Shown here: piece after piece, positions 16,955 to 25,903 of the stretch
How positions within the stretch are numbered: the stretch's first letter is position 1
Layout of the letters: the number at the start of each line of letters is the position of its first letter
Assembly (NCBI RefSeq): GCF_011058165.1
Contig: NZ_JAALEG010000009.1
Span: 1 to 64,000 of the forward strand
DNA length: 64,000 bases
From: Rhodococcus aetherivorans
GTDB lineage: Bacteria; Actinomycetota; Actinomycetes; Mycobacteriales; Mycobacteriaceae
Reading direction: 5' to 3'
Made by a program: the position numbers and the translations under genes
The notes under the pieces: generated by a model
Databases searched by the model: none
Told to the model about the DNA's origin: nothing
Seen by the model: the letters and a program-made list of their open reading frames with translations, nothing else

Positions 16955-18604
16955 TCAGGAGACGGCGGTCGCGACCACCGCGCGCGAACTCGTCGTGTCG
17001 AAGCCGGTGTAGCCGCCGGCGACGACCTCGGCGCAGGTCTGCCGGTAGGTCGGGGCACCGCCGAGGTAGACCATGCAGGCCCTCGGCTTGCCGGGGATGT
17101 TGGCGCCCATGTACCAGGAGTTCGTCTGCGGCAGGAGGGTTTGCCCGGCGATCTCGTTGGTCAGGTGCAGCCAGTCGGTCTCGGCCTGCGCGGTCGGCTC
17201 GATCACGTCGAGGTCGTGTGCGCGCAGATAGTCGATCGCGTCGGTGGCGAAGTCGACGTGGTCCTCGATGGCCAGCGGCATGTTGTAGAGCACCGACGGC
17301 GACTGCGGCCCGGTGATGGTGAACAGGTTCGGGAACCCGTGGATCATGATGCCGAGGTATGTCCGCGGCCCGTGGGCCCATTTCTCGGCCAGCGTCTGTC
17401 CGCCGCGGCCGCGGATGTCCATCGCCAGCAGCGGCCCGGTCATGGCGTCGAAGCCGGTGGCCAGCACGACGGTGTCCACCTCGTACGTGCGCTCCCCCAC
17501 CCGGACCCCGGTGGCGGTGATCTCGTCGATCGGAGTGTCCTTCACATCGACGATGTGCACGCTCTCGCGGTTGTAGGCCTCGTAGTAGTTCGTCTCGAGC
17601 GGGGGACGCTTGGTGCCGTAGGCGTAGCCCTCGGGTGCGAGCTTGTCGGCCTTGGCCGGGTCCTGCACCCGCTCGCGGATGCGTTCGCGGATGTACTCGG
17701 CGATGGTGTCGTTGGCCTTCTTGTCGAACAGGATGTCCTGGAAGCTGTCGATGAACAGCCGGAACCCGCCGGCGTTCCAGCGCTCGTCGAACACCCGGCG
17801 GCGCTCCTGCGCGTCGACGGCCAAAGCCGAGGGCTGGACCTGGTCGAACGGGACGCCGAGGAAGTGGTTGCGGGCTGCGTCGCGCAGACTCCGGTAGTTC
17901 TGCTTGGCCTCGGTCTCCACCTCCGGGTCGAGCGGCCCGTTGCCCAGCGGGGTGGCGAAGTTGGGGGTGCGCTGGAAGACGATCAGCTCCGCCGCCTCCT
18001 CGGCGATCAGGGGGATCGCCTGGATGCCGCTGGCACCGGCGCCGATGACCGCGACACGCTTGCCTGCGAAGTCCACGCCCTCGTGCGGCCAGTTGCCGGT
18101 GAGCAGGACCTCGCCGCGGAAGTTCTCGATGCCGCCGAACTCGGGAGTCTTGGGGACCGAGAGGTTGCCGGCGCCGGAGATGAAGTACCGGCTGCGCACG
18201 CTGCGGCCGTCATCGGTGTGCACCGTCCACATCGAGTTCTCGTCGTCCCAGTGCACCCCGATCACCCGGGTGTCGAAGGTGATCCCCCTGCGCAGGTCGA
18301 AGCGGTCGGCGACGTGCTCGAGGTACCGCAGGATCTCCGGCTGGCCGGCGAACTTCTCGCTCCACCGCCACTCCTGCTGCAGCTCTTCGTCGAAGGAGTA
18401 CGAGTAGTGGATGCTCTCGATGTCGCAGCGAGCGCCCGGGTAGCGGTTCCAGTACCAGGTGCCGCCCACGTCGGCGCCGGCCTCGAACACCCGCACCGCC
18501 AGGTTCATCGTGTCGCGCAGCTTGTGCAGGGCGTACAGGCCGGCGAAGCCGGCTCCCACGACGACGACGTCGACGTCGGGAGCGGAGAAATCGGTTTCGG
18601 TCAT
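16955..18604 (-). CDS. Baeyer-Villiger-type flavin monooxygenase with altered fingerprint
   Basis: This 549-residue protein has the BVMO layout: FAD site VVVVGAGFAGLYALHKLR (13-30), GTWYWNRYPGARCDIES (48-64), NADPH site VAVIGAGASGIQ (about 185-196), and a C-terminal substrate region. The BVMO fingerprint FxGxxxHxxxW(P/D) appears as FRGEVLLTGNWP at 162-173, with Leu168 in place of His. A single base (CAC to CTC) would explain the change. It is followed by an esterase and diverges from a large LuxR-type regulator. A role on cyclic or aliphatic ketones, or a steroid ketone, is inferred only. Confidence 0.88.
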   Translation of the reverse strand: MTETDFSAPDVDVVVVGAGFAGLYALHKLRDTMNLAVRVFEAGADVGGTWYWNRYPGARCDIESIHYSYSFDEELQQEWRWSEKFAGQPEILRYLEHVADRFDLRRGITFDTRVIGVHWDDENSMWTVHTDDGRSVRSRYFISGAGNLSVPKTPEFGGIENFRGEVLLTGNWPHEGVDFAGKRVAVIGAGASGIQAIPLIAEEAAELIVFQRTPNFATPLGNGPLDPEVETEAKQNYRSLRDAARNHFLGVPFDQVQPSALAVDAQERRRVFDERWNAGGFRLFIDSFQDILFDKKANDTIAEYIRERIRERVQDPAKADKLAPEGYAYGTKRPPLETNYYEAYNRESVHIVDVKDTPIDEITATGVRVGERTYEVDTVVLATGFDAMTGPLLAMDIRGRGGQTLAEKWAHGPRTYLGIMIHGFPNLFTITGPQSPSVLYNMPLAIEDHVDFATDAIDYLRAHDLDVIEPTAQAETDWLHLTNEIAGQTLLPQTNSWYMGANIPGKPRACMVYLGGAPTYRQTCAEVVAGGYTGFDTTSSRAVVATAVS

Positions 18605-18727
18605 GGTGCGGGCTCCTCACGATCAAAGGGGTTCGGCCCCGTCCGGGGCGCTTCGATGCCTGACCACGACAATGACCCGCGTCACCTCACCCCCACGCGG
18701 GGGAAATCACCCCTTTCGATACCTGTG

Positions 18728-18756
18728 TTGGGCGTCACACCGCATTCGGGTATGTT
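18728..18756 (+). promoter_or_regulatory. Candidate promoter of the LuxR-type regulator
   Basis: TTGGGC (18728-18733), 17 bases, then TATGTT (18751-18756) gives a reasonable sigma-70 pair. The predicted transcript would start near 18763, about 16-22 bases before the regulator start. The remaining 18605-18727 must hold the BVMO promoter. Confidence 0.45.
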
Positions 18757-18778
18757 CTGACCACTATCTCTGGGAAGC

Positions 18779-21118
18779 GTGAAGATGGAGTCCCCCCTGC
18801 CCCGCACCAAAGGGCTGACGCCCTCGCTGACCAGTTTCGTCGGCCGTCGCCGGGAGATCGACGAGGCTCGGGCCCGCCTGCAACAGGCCCGGCTCCTGTC
18901 GTTGCTCGGTCCGGGCGGGGTCGGCAAGACCCGGCTGGCGGAGGAGATCGCCCTCCGCTCCGCCCGCGCCTTCCGCGACGCCTTCTGCTGGGTCGACCTC
19001 GCCGTGGTCCGCGATCCCGAGGCGCTCCCGTCGGCTGCGGCCGCGGCGCTCGGCGTCACCGACCAGTCCACCCGTCCCGTGCGGGACAAGATCCTCGATC
19101 ACCTGCGGGACCGCCACATGCTGATCGTGGTCGACAACTGTGAGCACCTGCTCGACGCGGCGGCCGCGTTCGTCACCACGGTCCTCACCGGCGCACCCGA
19201 GGTGCGCGTTCTGGCGACGAGCCGGGAGCCGCTCGGCGTCGGCGGCGAATTCACCTACGTGCTGCCGCCGCTGAGCACCCCGACGGAATCGACCGGCAAC
19301 CGCGCCGCCGACCTGGCCCTGTTCGAATCGGTCACGCTTCTCGTCGAGCGCACCCAGAGTGTGGTCGCCGAATTCCGGATGACCGACGCCAACGCCGACG
19401 CCGTCGCCCAGCTGTGCATCCAGTTCGACGGCATCCCCCTGGCCATCGAACTCGCCGCGACCCGGTTGCGGACCCTGTCCCCCGCCCAGCTCGTCGAACG
19501 GCTCGACCGGCGCTTCGCCCTGCTCACCGGCGGCAACCGCGCGGCCGTGCCCCGGCAGCAGACGCTCCGGGCGCTGATCGACTGGAGCTACGAACTGTGC
19601 TCCGCACCGGAGCGCACGCTGTGGGCGCGGCTGTCGGTCTTTCCCGGCAGCTTCGATCTCGAAGCCGCCGAGTCGATCTGCGGGGACGAAGACCTTCCCC
19701 CGGAACAGGTGATGGATCTGCTCGACGGTTTGGTGTCGAAATCGCTTGTCACGGTCGATCGTTCCGCAGAGGCCTTCCGCTACTCGCAGCTGATGACCGT
19801 GCGCGAGTACGGGCACGAGCTGCTCGACGCCGGTGGACGACGGAACGATCTGTACCGGCGGCACCGAGACCACTACCTCGAGCGGGCGCAACGTCACGCG
19901 GCGGACTGGTACGGGCCGAGACAATCGGAACTGTTGTCGCGGTGGCGGATCGACCATCCGAACTTCATGGCCGCGCTCGACTGGTCGCTACGGGACGACA
20001 GCGACCTGTCGGCCGCGGCCGCCCTCGCCGTGGCGCTGCGGTATCACTGGATCGCGGGAGGCAACCTCTCCCACGGCCGCACCCGGCTCGAGCGGCTTCT
20101 GCAACGACTGCCCCGGTCCACTCGCGACCGGGGCCACGTCCTGTGGGTGACCGCGTGGACGGCCCTGATCCAGGGGGACCGGGAGGGAGCCGCACTTCAT
20201 CTTGCCGAATGCGGATCCATCGCAGCCGAACTGGAAGATGCCGAGTTGCAGGCGCACCACGACCACTGGGCTGCCCTGCACGCCTTGTTCTGCGGACGAA
20301 CCACCGACGCGATCGATCTCTACGACGCGGCGATCGCCGTTCATCGCACCCGAGGCGATCGCGCAGCAACCCTCACCGCCTTGTTCCAGCTGGCCATGGC
20401 CCAGACCTACGACGGCCGGCTCGACGACGCACTCGCCACGTGTGCACACGTGATCCACGTGGCGGACGAACACGGCGAGCAGTGGAACAAGGCGTACGCC
20501 CTGTGGGTTTCGAGCCTGGCCTACTTCCACCTCGGCCGGATCGACGACGCCGTCGACGCCGCGGAACAGGCCCTGCACATCCAGCGCGACTTCAAGGACA
20601 AGATCTGCACCGCCCTGTCGATCGAACTTCTCGCCTGGGCGGCGGAAGCCGTCGGTCACACCGAGCGGTCCGCCACGCTCTTCGGCGCGGCCAGGGCGGT
20701 GTGGCAGCGACTCGGCACGTCCGTCGCCGCCTTCGGTCCCCATATCACGGGTGATTCGGCGCACTGGGAACAGCGGGTCCGACAGTCGCTGGGAGCGAAG
20801 AAGTATGCGCGCCTGTCGACACCGCCGGCACACCCGGCCATCGAGCAGGCTGTCGACACGGCTCTCGGGACGCCCGCGGGCGGATCGGCGACCGCGTCAC
20901 CCACCGCCTCCCCGTTGACCCGCAGGGAAGAGGAGGTGGCCGAACTCGTCGCCCGGGGCCTCAGCAACCGGGAGATCGCGGATCAGCTCGTGATCTCGCA
21001 CCGGACGGTCGACGGGCACGTCGAACACATCCTGGACAAACTGGGCGTCGGATCCCGCACCCAGGTGGTCGCCTGGGTGCACGCCCGCGCCGCGGGAGCG
21101 GCACACGCGCCCGGCTGA
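18779..21118 (+). CDS. Large ATPase transcriptional regulator with C-terminal LuxR HTH
   Basis: This protein of about 779 residues has a STAND-type ATPase domain (P-loop GPGGVGKT at 44-51, [11 protein letters not shown] and [10 protein letters not shown] further on), a helical repeat region of TPR type (about 380-650), and a C-terminal LuxR helix-turn-helix starting [20 protein letters not shown]. Such proteins sense a ligand through the repeats and activate a neighbour. It diverges from the BVMO-esterase operon and is its likely activator. The start is GTG at 18779, or ATG at 18785 two codons in. Confidence 0.85.
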   Translation: MKMESPLPRTKGLTPSLTSFVGRRREIDEARARLQQARLLSLLGPGGVGKTRLAEEIALRSARAFRDAFCWVDLAVVRDPEALPSAAAAALGVTDQSTRPVRDKILDHLRDRHMLIVVDNCEHLLDAAAAFVTTVLTGAPEVRVLATSREPLGVGGEFTYVLPPLSTPTESTGNRAADLALFESVTLLVERTQSVVAEFRMTDANADAVAQLCIQFDGIPLAIELAATRLRTLSPAQLVERLDRRFALLTGGNRAAVPRQQTLRALIDWSYELCSAPERTLWARLSVFPGSFDLEAAESICGDEDLPPEQVMDLLDGLVSKSLVTVDRSAEAFRYSQLMTVREYGHELLDAGGRRNDLYRRHRDHYLERAQRHAADWYGPRQSELLSRWRIDHPNFMAALDWSLRDDSDLSAAAALAVALRYHWIAGGNLSHGRTRLERLLQRLPRSTRDRGHVLWVTAWTALIQGDREGAALHLAECGSIAAELEDAELQAHHDHWAALHALFCGRTTDAIDLYDAAIAVHRTRGDRAATLTALFQLAMAQTYDGRLDDALATCAHVIHVADEHGEQWNKAYALWVSSLAYFHLGRIDDAVDAAEQALHIQRDFKDKICTALSIELLAWAAEAVGHTERSATLFGAARAVWQRLGTSVAAFGPHITGDSAHWEQRVRQSLGAKKYARLSTPPAHPAIEQAVDTALGTPAGGSATASPTASPLTRREEEVAELVARGLSNREIADQLVISHRTVDGHVEHILDKLGVGSRTQVVAWVHARAAGAAHAPG

Positions 21119-21150
21119 CGGCCGCCGCGGGACTCGGGGTGCGACGTCGT

Positions 21151-21420
21151 TCAGCCGCGCGCCGCGATCCGTGCCTGCACCTCCGGCCGGCGCAGCGGCG
21201 GCACCGTCGGCGGCGGCTGCCGGCGCGGCGGGAGCCGGTCGAGCAGTCGCATGGTGACGGCCGTGACCTCGGCGACGGCCTCCTCGAACGGTTCGCGGGT
21301 GGCGTCGGACAGTTTGTGGACGCCGCTGACCTTGCGCACGTACTGGCGGGCGGCGGCCTCGATCTCCTCGGCGGTCGCTGCCGGCTCGAGCCCGCGCAGC
21401 TCCGTGATGTTCCGGCACAT
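21151..21420 (-). CDS. DUF2277 family protein
   Basis: This 89-residue protein begins MCRNITELRGLEP, the hallmark of DUF2277, followed by two helices (ATAEEIEAAARQYVRKVSG and EAVAEVTAVTMRLLDRL) and a Pro/Arg-rich tail. Members are widespread in actinobacteria and have no known role. The frame extends upstream, but the ATG at 21420 gives the family N-terminus. It is convergent with the LuxR-type gene and 22 bases downstream of the TetR gene, probably co-transcribed with it. Confidence 0.8.
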   Translation of the reverse strand: MCRNITELRGLEPAATAEEIEAAARQYVRKVSGVHKLSDATREPFEEAVAEVTAVTMRLLDRLPPRRQPPPTVPPLRRPEVQARIAARG

Positions 21421-21442
21421 GGACCGAGGGTAACCCGGGTCC

Positions 21443-22027
21443 TCAGCCGAGGCGACCGCCGAGCATGCCGCGCAGCGCATTCAGGCACAGCTCCCGCAGC
21501 TGCGTCCCGGTGACCGTGGGGTGATCGTGCCAGTCGACGCACACGCTGCGCACGAGGGCGATCCATCCCTGCACGGCCACCGCGACGAGTTCGCGTTCGT
21601 CGTCGGGCGGGGCGAGCGCGTCGAGGATGCGTTCCTGCTGAACGCCGAGTTCGGCGTCGACGATCGCGCGGATACCGGCGTCGGCGGAGTCCGCGGCCCG
21701 GTTGACCGCCGCGACGCCCTGCCGGTGCGACGCGACGTAGTCGAGGTAGGCGTCGAGGCCCGCGATGATCCGCTCGGCGACGGTGAGCTGCGGATCCGGT
21801 TCGGTGACGGCGAGCAGCCGGTCGGACTCGCGCTGGACGACCGCCGCCATGAAGTCTCGTTTGGTCGGAAAGTAGTGGTACATCAGGCCGCGCGAGACCC
21901 CGGCGAGTTCGGCGACCTCCTCGATCCACACGTCCTCGTAGGCGCGCTCGGCGAACAGGCGCGCGCCGATGTCGAGCAGCTGCGCGCGGCGCTGTTCGGG
22001 ATCGAGTCGTCGGCGGGATCGGGCCAC
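21443..22027 (-). CDS. TetR/AcrR-family regulator
   Basis: This 194-residue TetR protein has an N-terminal HTH (VWIEEVAELAGVSRGLMYHYFPTKRD) and a variable ligand-binding C-terminal domain. The start is GTG at 22027. It diverges from a stand-alone CYP102-like P450 with an 82-base gap, so it probably represses that gene in response to a fatty acid or a hydrophobic compound. I see no strong symmetric operator in the gap. Confidence 0.85.
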   Translation of the reverse strand: MARSRRRLDPEQRRAQLLDIGARLFAERAYEDVWIEEVAELAGVSRGLMYHYFPTKRDFMAAVVQRESDRLLAVTEPDPQLTVAERIIAGLDAYLDYVASHRQGVAAVNRAADSADAGIRAIVDAELGVQQERILDALAPPDDERELVAVAVQGWIALVRSVCVDWHDHPTVTGTQLRELCLNALRGMLGGRLG

Positions 22028-22043
22028 GGACTCAATCTAGTTC

Positions 22044-22071
22044 TTGACACCCGTCCGTCCCGGCGTAGCGT
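22044..22071 (+). promoter_or_regulatory. Candidate promoter of the CYP102-like gene
   Basis: TTGACA (22044-22049) is a perfect -35 hexamer, followed after 16 bases by TAGCGT (22066-22071), a TANNNT-type -10. The P450 start is about 39 bases downstream. It overlaps the promoter region of the divergent TetR gene. Confidence 0.45.
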
Positions 22072-22109
22072 GATTACTGTACACGGATTCAATAACTGGG
22101 GGTCGGAGC

Positions 22110-23513
22110 ATGGCCATGGCCACGTCACGGGTGTTCGACACAGAAATTCCGCGCCCGCCGAAACGTCTCCCCCTCGTCGGCGACGTCCTGGGCATGTCGC
22201 TCGAGACCCCGGTGCAGAACTCGATGGCAATCCACAAGGCCCTCGGCCCGGTGTTCGAGCGCACGGCCTTCGGCCGCCGCTTCGTGTTCGTCTGCTCCGG
22301 CGAGCTCACGGCCGAGCTGTCCGACGAGAAACGCTTCGCCAAGCACCTCGCGCCGGGTGTGGAGGCCCTGCGCGCGATCGGCGGCGACGGGCTGTTCACC
22401 GCCTTCAACGAGGAACCGAACTGGCGCCGCGCGCACGAGCTGCTGATGCCCGCGTTCACCCAGCAGGCGATGCGCCGGTACCACGCCACGATGCTCGACG
22501 TCACCGCCCAGCTCGTCGCACACTGGGACCGTACGGCGCGCAGCGGCGGCGACGTGGACATCGCCGCGGACATGACGAAGCTGACGCTGGAGACCATCGG
22601 CCGCAGCGGCTTCAGCTACTCGTTCGAGCCGTTCGAGCGTGCGGCGCGGCACCCGTTCGTCGAGGCGATGGTCGGCGGACTCTCGTTCTCGCAGCGCAGC
22701 ATGCTGCGCACCGTGCCGGTCGTCGGGCGCTTCCTCTTCCCCGCCGCCAAGCGGCAGTACGACCTCGACCGGGCGCACATGCGCGACGTCGTCGACGCGG
22801 TGATCCACAGCAGGCGCGACGCCCCCGGCCCCGCCCCCGACGACCTGCTCGAGCTGATGCTGCGGGCGGCACGGGAGGACGATCCCAACAAGCTCGACGA
22901 GATCAACATCCGCAACCAGGTGCTCACCTTCCTCGTCGCCGGTCACGAAACAACTTCGGGCGCATTGTCGTTCGCTCTCTACTACCTGATGCGCGACCCA
23001 CAGGCCTACGCGCGGGCACGGGCGGAGGTCGAGGAGATCTGGGGCGACGGCGAGCCCGCATTCGAGCAGATCGCCAAGCTGCGCTACGCCCGCCGGGTGC
23101 TCGACGAGGCGCTGCGCCTGTGGCCGACCGCGCCCGCGTACGCGCGGGAGGCGAGGGTGGACACCACCCTCGCCGGCCGATACCGGATGCGTGCCGGCGA
23201 CTGGGTGCTCGTGCTGCTGCCCGCGGTGCACCGCGACCCGGCGGTCTGGGGCGACGACGCCGACGAGTTCGACCCCGACCGCTTCCTGCCCGAACGGGTC
23301 CGGGCCCGGCCCGCGCACGTGTACAAACCGTTCGGCACCGGCGAACGCGCTTGCATAGGAAGGCAGTTCGCGCTGCACGAGGCCACGCTCGTGCTGGGAA
23401 CCCTGTTGCGCCGCTACGACCTGGCGATGGACCCCGCCTACCGGCTGAAGGTGGCCGAACGGCTCACCCTCATGCCGGAGGGACTACACGCCCGGGTGTC
23501 CTTGCGGTCCTGA
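22110..23513 (+). CDS. Stand-alone cytochrome P450 resembling the CYP102 (BM3) haem domain
   Basis: This 467-residue P450 follows the haem domain of P450 BM3 closely: GDGLFTAFNEEPNWRRAHELL (about 91-111), FSQQ-type PAFTQQAMRRYHATMLDV, I-helix FLVAGHETTSGALSFALYYL (about 275-294), EALRLWPTAPAYAREA and FGTGERACIGRQFALHEATL with the haem Cys at about 415. BM3 proteins are fused to a reductase; here the protein stops just after the haem domain, so it needs a separate electron donor. Fatty-acid hydroxylation is likely. ATG at 22110; a second ATG at 22116 has better spacing from GGAG. Confidence 0.9.
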   Translation: MAMATSRVFDTEIPRPPKRLPLVGDVLGMSLETPVQNSMAIHKALGPVFERTAFGRRFVFVCSGELTAELSDEKRFAKHLAPGVEALRAIGGDGLFTAFNEEPNWRRAHELLMPAFTQQAMRRYHATMLDVTAQLVAHWDRTARSGGDVDIAADMTKLTLETIGRSGFSYSFEPFERAARHPFVEAMVGGLSFSQRSMLRTVPVVGRFLFPAAKRQYDLDRAHMRDVVDAVIHSRRDAPGPAPDDLLELMLRAAREDDPNKLDEINIRNQVLTFLVAGHETTSGALSFALYYLMRDPQAYARARAEVEEIWGDGEPAFEQIAKLRYARRVLDEALRLWPTAPAYAREARVDTTLAGRYRMRAGDWVLVLLPAVHRDPAVWGDDADEFDPDRFLPERVRARPAHVYKPFGTGERACIGRQFALHEATLVLGTLLRRYDLAMDPAYRLKVAERLTLMPEGLHARVSLRS

Positions 23514-23581
23514 GCCGGCGCCCACCCGTGTCGTAGGCTGAGCCGGGCGGGTGGGAGAGGCCCGCACGGGAGGGAGAAACC

Positions 23582-23986
23582 ATGAGATTCGGTTCCGCAG
23601 GCGTCACGGCGGCGGCGCTGTCCACGATCGTTGCGGCCCTGGCCGTCCCGGCGACGGCGCAGGCGGGGCCCACCGCCGACGTCGTCGCGGGCCGGGAGCG
23701 GGTGAAGGTGACGGTGCACGGTGTGCCCGTCCATCCGGAGAGCTGCCGTGTCGATCCCGATGCGGACGGCCACACCCGCAGCCTGCCCGTCGAACCGTCC
23801 GGTTCGATGGTCGCCCACGGCGTCGCACCCGGACCGCGGCGCGTGCTCGTCTGGTGCCCGGACGGAGGCATCGTCCACGAGCAGATCGTCCACGTCCTGC
23901 CCGCCGATCCGCTCGCCGACCTCGCCGACCACGTGTTCCGCACCGCCGGCAGCAGCGACCGGGTCACCGATCCGACCCTGCGCTGA
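23582..23986 (+). CDS. Small exported protein of unknown function
   Basis: This 134-residue protein has a cleavable signal peptide (MRFGSAGVTAAALSTIVAAL..., probable cleavage after ATAQA at 27). The mature part is about 107 residues with two cysteines (in PESCRVD and VWCPDG) that could form a disulfide, and looks beta-rich. GGGAGAAA precedes the ATG. It is 68 bases downstream of the P450, possibly the same transcript. I do not recognise a family. Confidence 0.7.
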   Translation: MRFGSAGVTAAALSTIVAALAVPATAQAGPTADVVAGRERVKVTVHGVPVHPESCRVDPDADGHTRSLPVEPSGSMVAHGVAPGPRRVLVWCPDGGIVHEQIVHVLPADPLADLADHVFRTAGSSDRVTDPTLR

Positions 23987-23989
23987 CGC

Positions 23990-24037
23990 GCCGGTGTGTC
24001 TCTTGGGCTGCCCTGACAGCCCAAGGGACACACCGGC
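23990..24037. terminator. Strong bidirectional hairpin
   Basis: Two 21-base arms (23990-24010 and 24017-24037) pair at all but one position, which is a G-T wobble, around a 6-base loop. It lies between the convergent exported-protein gene and fadA6. The arm begins GCCGGTGTGTC, close to the GCCGGTGCGTC arm of the hairpin at 10441. Confidence 0.8.
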
Positions 24038-24052
24038 GGCGCAGCCGCCTGT

Positions 24053-25201
24053 CTACACCCGCTCGATGATCGTCACGTTGGCGGTGCCGCCGCCCTCGCA
24101 GATCGTCAGCAGGCCGTAGCGACCCTCGCGGCGCTCGAGCTCGTTCAGCAGAGTCGCCATCAGCTTGGTGCCGGTGGCGCCGAGCGGGTGGCCCAGCGCG
24201 ATGGCGCCGCCGTTGACGTTGACCTTGGCCGGGTCGGCGCCGATCTCCTTGATCCAGGCCAGCACGACGGGGGCGAAGGCCTCGTTGATCTCGATCAGGT
24301 CGATGTCGTCGATGCTCAGGCCGGTCTTCTCCAACGCATGCTGCGTCGCCGGGATGGGCGCGCTGAGCATGAAGATCGGGTCGTCGCCGCGGGCACTGAG
24401 GTGGTGGATCCGGGCGCGGGGCTTCAGGCCGTACTTGCGCACGGCCTCGTCGGAGGCGAGCAGCACCGCCGAGGCACCGTCGGAGATCTGGCTGGCGATG
24501 GCGGCGGTGAGCCGGCCGCCCTCGACGAGCGTCGCGAGTGACGCCATCTTCTCGAGGCTCGTCTCGCGGGGTCCCTCGTCGACGGTGGCGTCGCCGAGCG
24601 GGACGATCTCGCCCTCGAACCGGCCCTCGGCGATGGCCGCCTTGGCCCGCTCATGGCTCTGCAACGCCCAGCGCTCGAGGTCCTCGCGGCTGAGATCCCA
24701 CTTGTCGGCGATCATCTCGGCGCCGCGGAACTGCGAGACCTCCTGGTCGCCGTAGCGCTCGGTCCAGCCGGTCGAACCGCCGAACGGGGTGTCGAAGCCG
24801 TACTGCTGCCCGACGATCATGGCCGCGGAGATCGGGATCTGCGACATGTTCTGCACGCCGCCGGCGACGATGAGGTCGGCGGTGCCGGACAGGATGGCCT
24901 GCGCACCGAAGTGCAGGGCCTGCTGGCTCGACCCGCACTGCCGGTCGACGGTGACGCCGGGAACGTGCTGCGGGTAGCCGGCGGCGAGCCACGCGGTGCG
25001 GGCGATGTTGCCGGCCTGGCCACCGATGGCGTCGACGCAGCCGAAGACGACGTCGTCGACGTCGCTCGGGTCGATGCCGGTGCGGTCGACGATCGCCTTG
25101 ATCACGTGCGCGCCCAGGTCGGCCGGGTGGACGGCGGACAGGCCGCCGTTCTTCTTGCCGATCGGGGTGCGTACCGCGTCGACGATGTATGCCTCGGTCA
25201 T
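24053..25201 (-). CDS. fadA6: Thiolase FadA6 of HIP catabolism
   Basis: This 382-residue thiolase has the nucleophilic Cys89 in [29 protein letters not shown] and a C-terminal LTICEGGGTANV. FadA6 (Rv3556c) is the KstR2-regulon thiolase that acts late in degradation of the opened C/D rings. It follows kstR2 with a 34-base gap, the order of Rv3557c-Rv3556c. AGGAG appears before the ATG (complement of 25204-25212). Confidence 0.92.
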   Translation of the reverse strand: MTEAYIVDAVRTPIGKKNGGLSAVHPADLGAHVIKAIVDRTGIDPSDVDDVVFGCVDAIGGQAGNIARTAWLAAGYPQHVPGVTVDRQCGSSQQALHFGAQAILSGTADLIVAGGVQNMSQIPISAAMIVGQQYGFDTPFGGSTGWTERYGDQEVSQFRGAEMIADKWDLSREDLERWALQSHERAKAAIAEGRFEGEIVPLGDATVDEGPRETSLEKMASLATLVEGGRLTAAIASQISDGASAVLLASDEAVRKYGLKPRARIHHLSARGDDPIFMLSAPIPATQHALEKTGLSIDDIDLIEINEAFAPVVLAWIKEIGADPAKVNVNGGAIALGHPLGATGTKLMATLLNELERREGRYGLLTICEGGGTANVTIIERV

Positions 25202-25235
25202 GAGGGACTCCTAGTCGGTTCCGGGGAAGGTCGGT

Positions 25236-25838
25236 TCAGGGGTTGGCAAGTCCGTCGAGGACGATGGACAGGTACTGCTGCGCCACCTTGTCGGCGGTGA
25301 GGGTGCCGCCGGGCCGGTACCAGCGCACGGCCACCCACACGGTGTCGCGCAGGAACCGGAAGACGAGTTCGACGTCGACGTCCGGCCGGAACGTGCCGTC
25401 GGCGATGCCGCGCTCGATCACCCCCACCCACAGGTCGCGGAATTCGGTGTTGAGGTCGGAGATGTAGGAGAACCGCTCGTTCTCCACGAGCCGCTTGGCC
25501 TCGTCCTGGTAGATCGCGACCGCGGCGTGCGACTTGTCGATCGATTCGTACGACGCGGTGATGAGCGCCTCGAGGGTGGCGCGGGAGTCCGCCCCCGAGG
25601 CGACGATCTCGCGGTAGCGGCCGAACAGGTCGTCGAGGAATCCCCGCAGGATCTCGTCGACCATCGACTCCTTGGAGTCGAAGTGATGATAGAGACTGCC
25701 CGACAGGATGCCCGCGGCGTCGGCGATGTCGCGCACGGTGGTGGCACGCACCCCGCGCGAGGCGAACAGCTGAGCGGCGATATCGAGCAACTCGGCGCGA
25801 CGCCCGGACTTGGCAGCATCGTCTCTGGGAGGAGTCAT
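25236..25838 (-). CDS. kstR2: KstR2, TetR-family repressor of HIP catabolism
   Basis: This 200-residue TetR protein matches M. tuberculosis KstR2 (Rv3557c): RRAELLDIAAQLFASRGVRATTVRDIADAAGILSGSLYHHF in the DNA-binding domain and a C-terminal WVAVRWYRPGG with VAQQYLSIVLDGL. KstR2 represses HIP genes and is released by HIP-CoA, the FadD3 product. An AAAGGA ribosome site precedes the ATG. The upstream gap to ipdF is only 65 bases and mostly a hairpin. A perfect KstR2 box lies about 2.1 kb upstream at the ipdE1/fadD3 promoter. Confidence 0.93.
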   Translation of the reverse strand: MTPPRDDAAKSGRRAELLDIAAQLFASRGVRATTVRDIADAAGILSGSLYHHFDSKESMVDEILRGFLDDLFGRYREIVASGADSRATLEALITASYESIDKSHAAVAIYQDEAKRLVENERFSYISDLNTEFRDLWVGVIERGIADGTFRPDVDVELVFRFLRDTVWVAVRWYRPGGTLTADKVAQQYLSIVLDGLANP

Positions 25839-25858
25839 GGAGGCATCCTTTCAGGCTG

Positions 25859-25902
25859 CCGTGCGCGGTTCCGGTGGCGGCGGCTACCGGAACCGCGCAC
25901 GG
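25859..25902 (-). terminator. Hairpin between ipdF and kstR2
   Basis: Perfect 16-base arms (25859-25874 and 25887-25902, starting CCGTGCGCGG) enclose a 12-base loop. It starts one base after the ipdF stop codon and ends 21 bases before the kstR2 ATG on the minus strand. It would reduce read-through from the ipdE1-ipdF transcript into kstR2-fadA6. Confidence 0.75.
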
Positions 25903-25903
25903 G

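Noticed and set aside
22071-22093. Possible TetR operator in the CYP102-like promoter
   Set aside because: The inverted symmetry around TGATTAC...GGATTCA matches only at scattered positions and is too weak to call.
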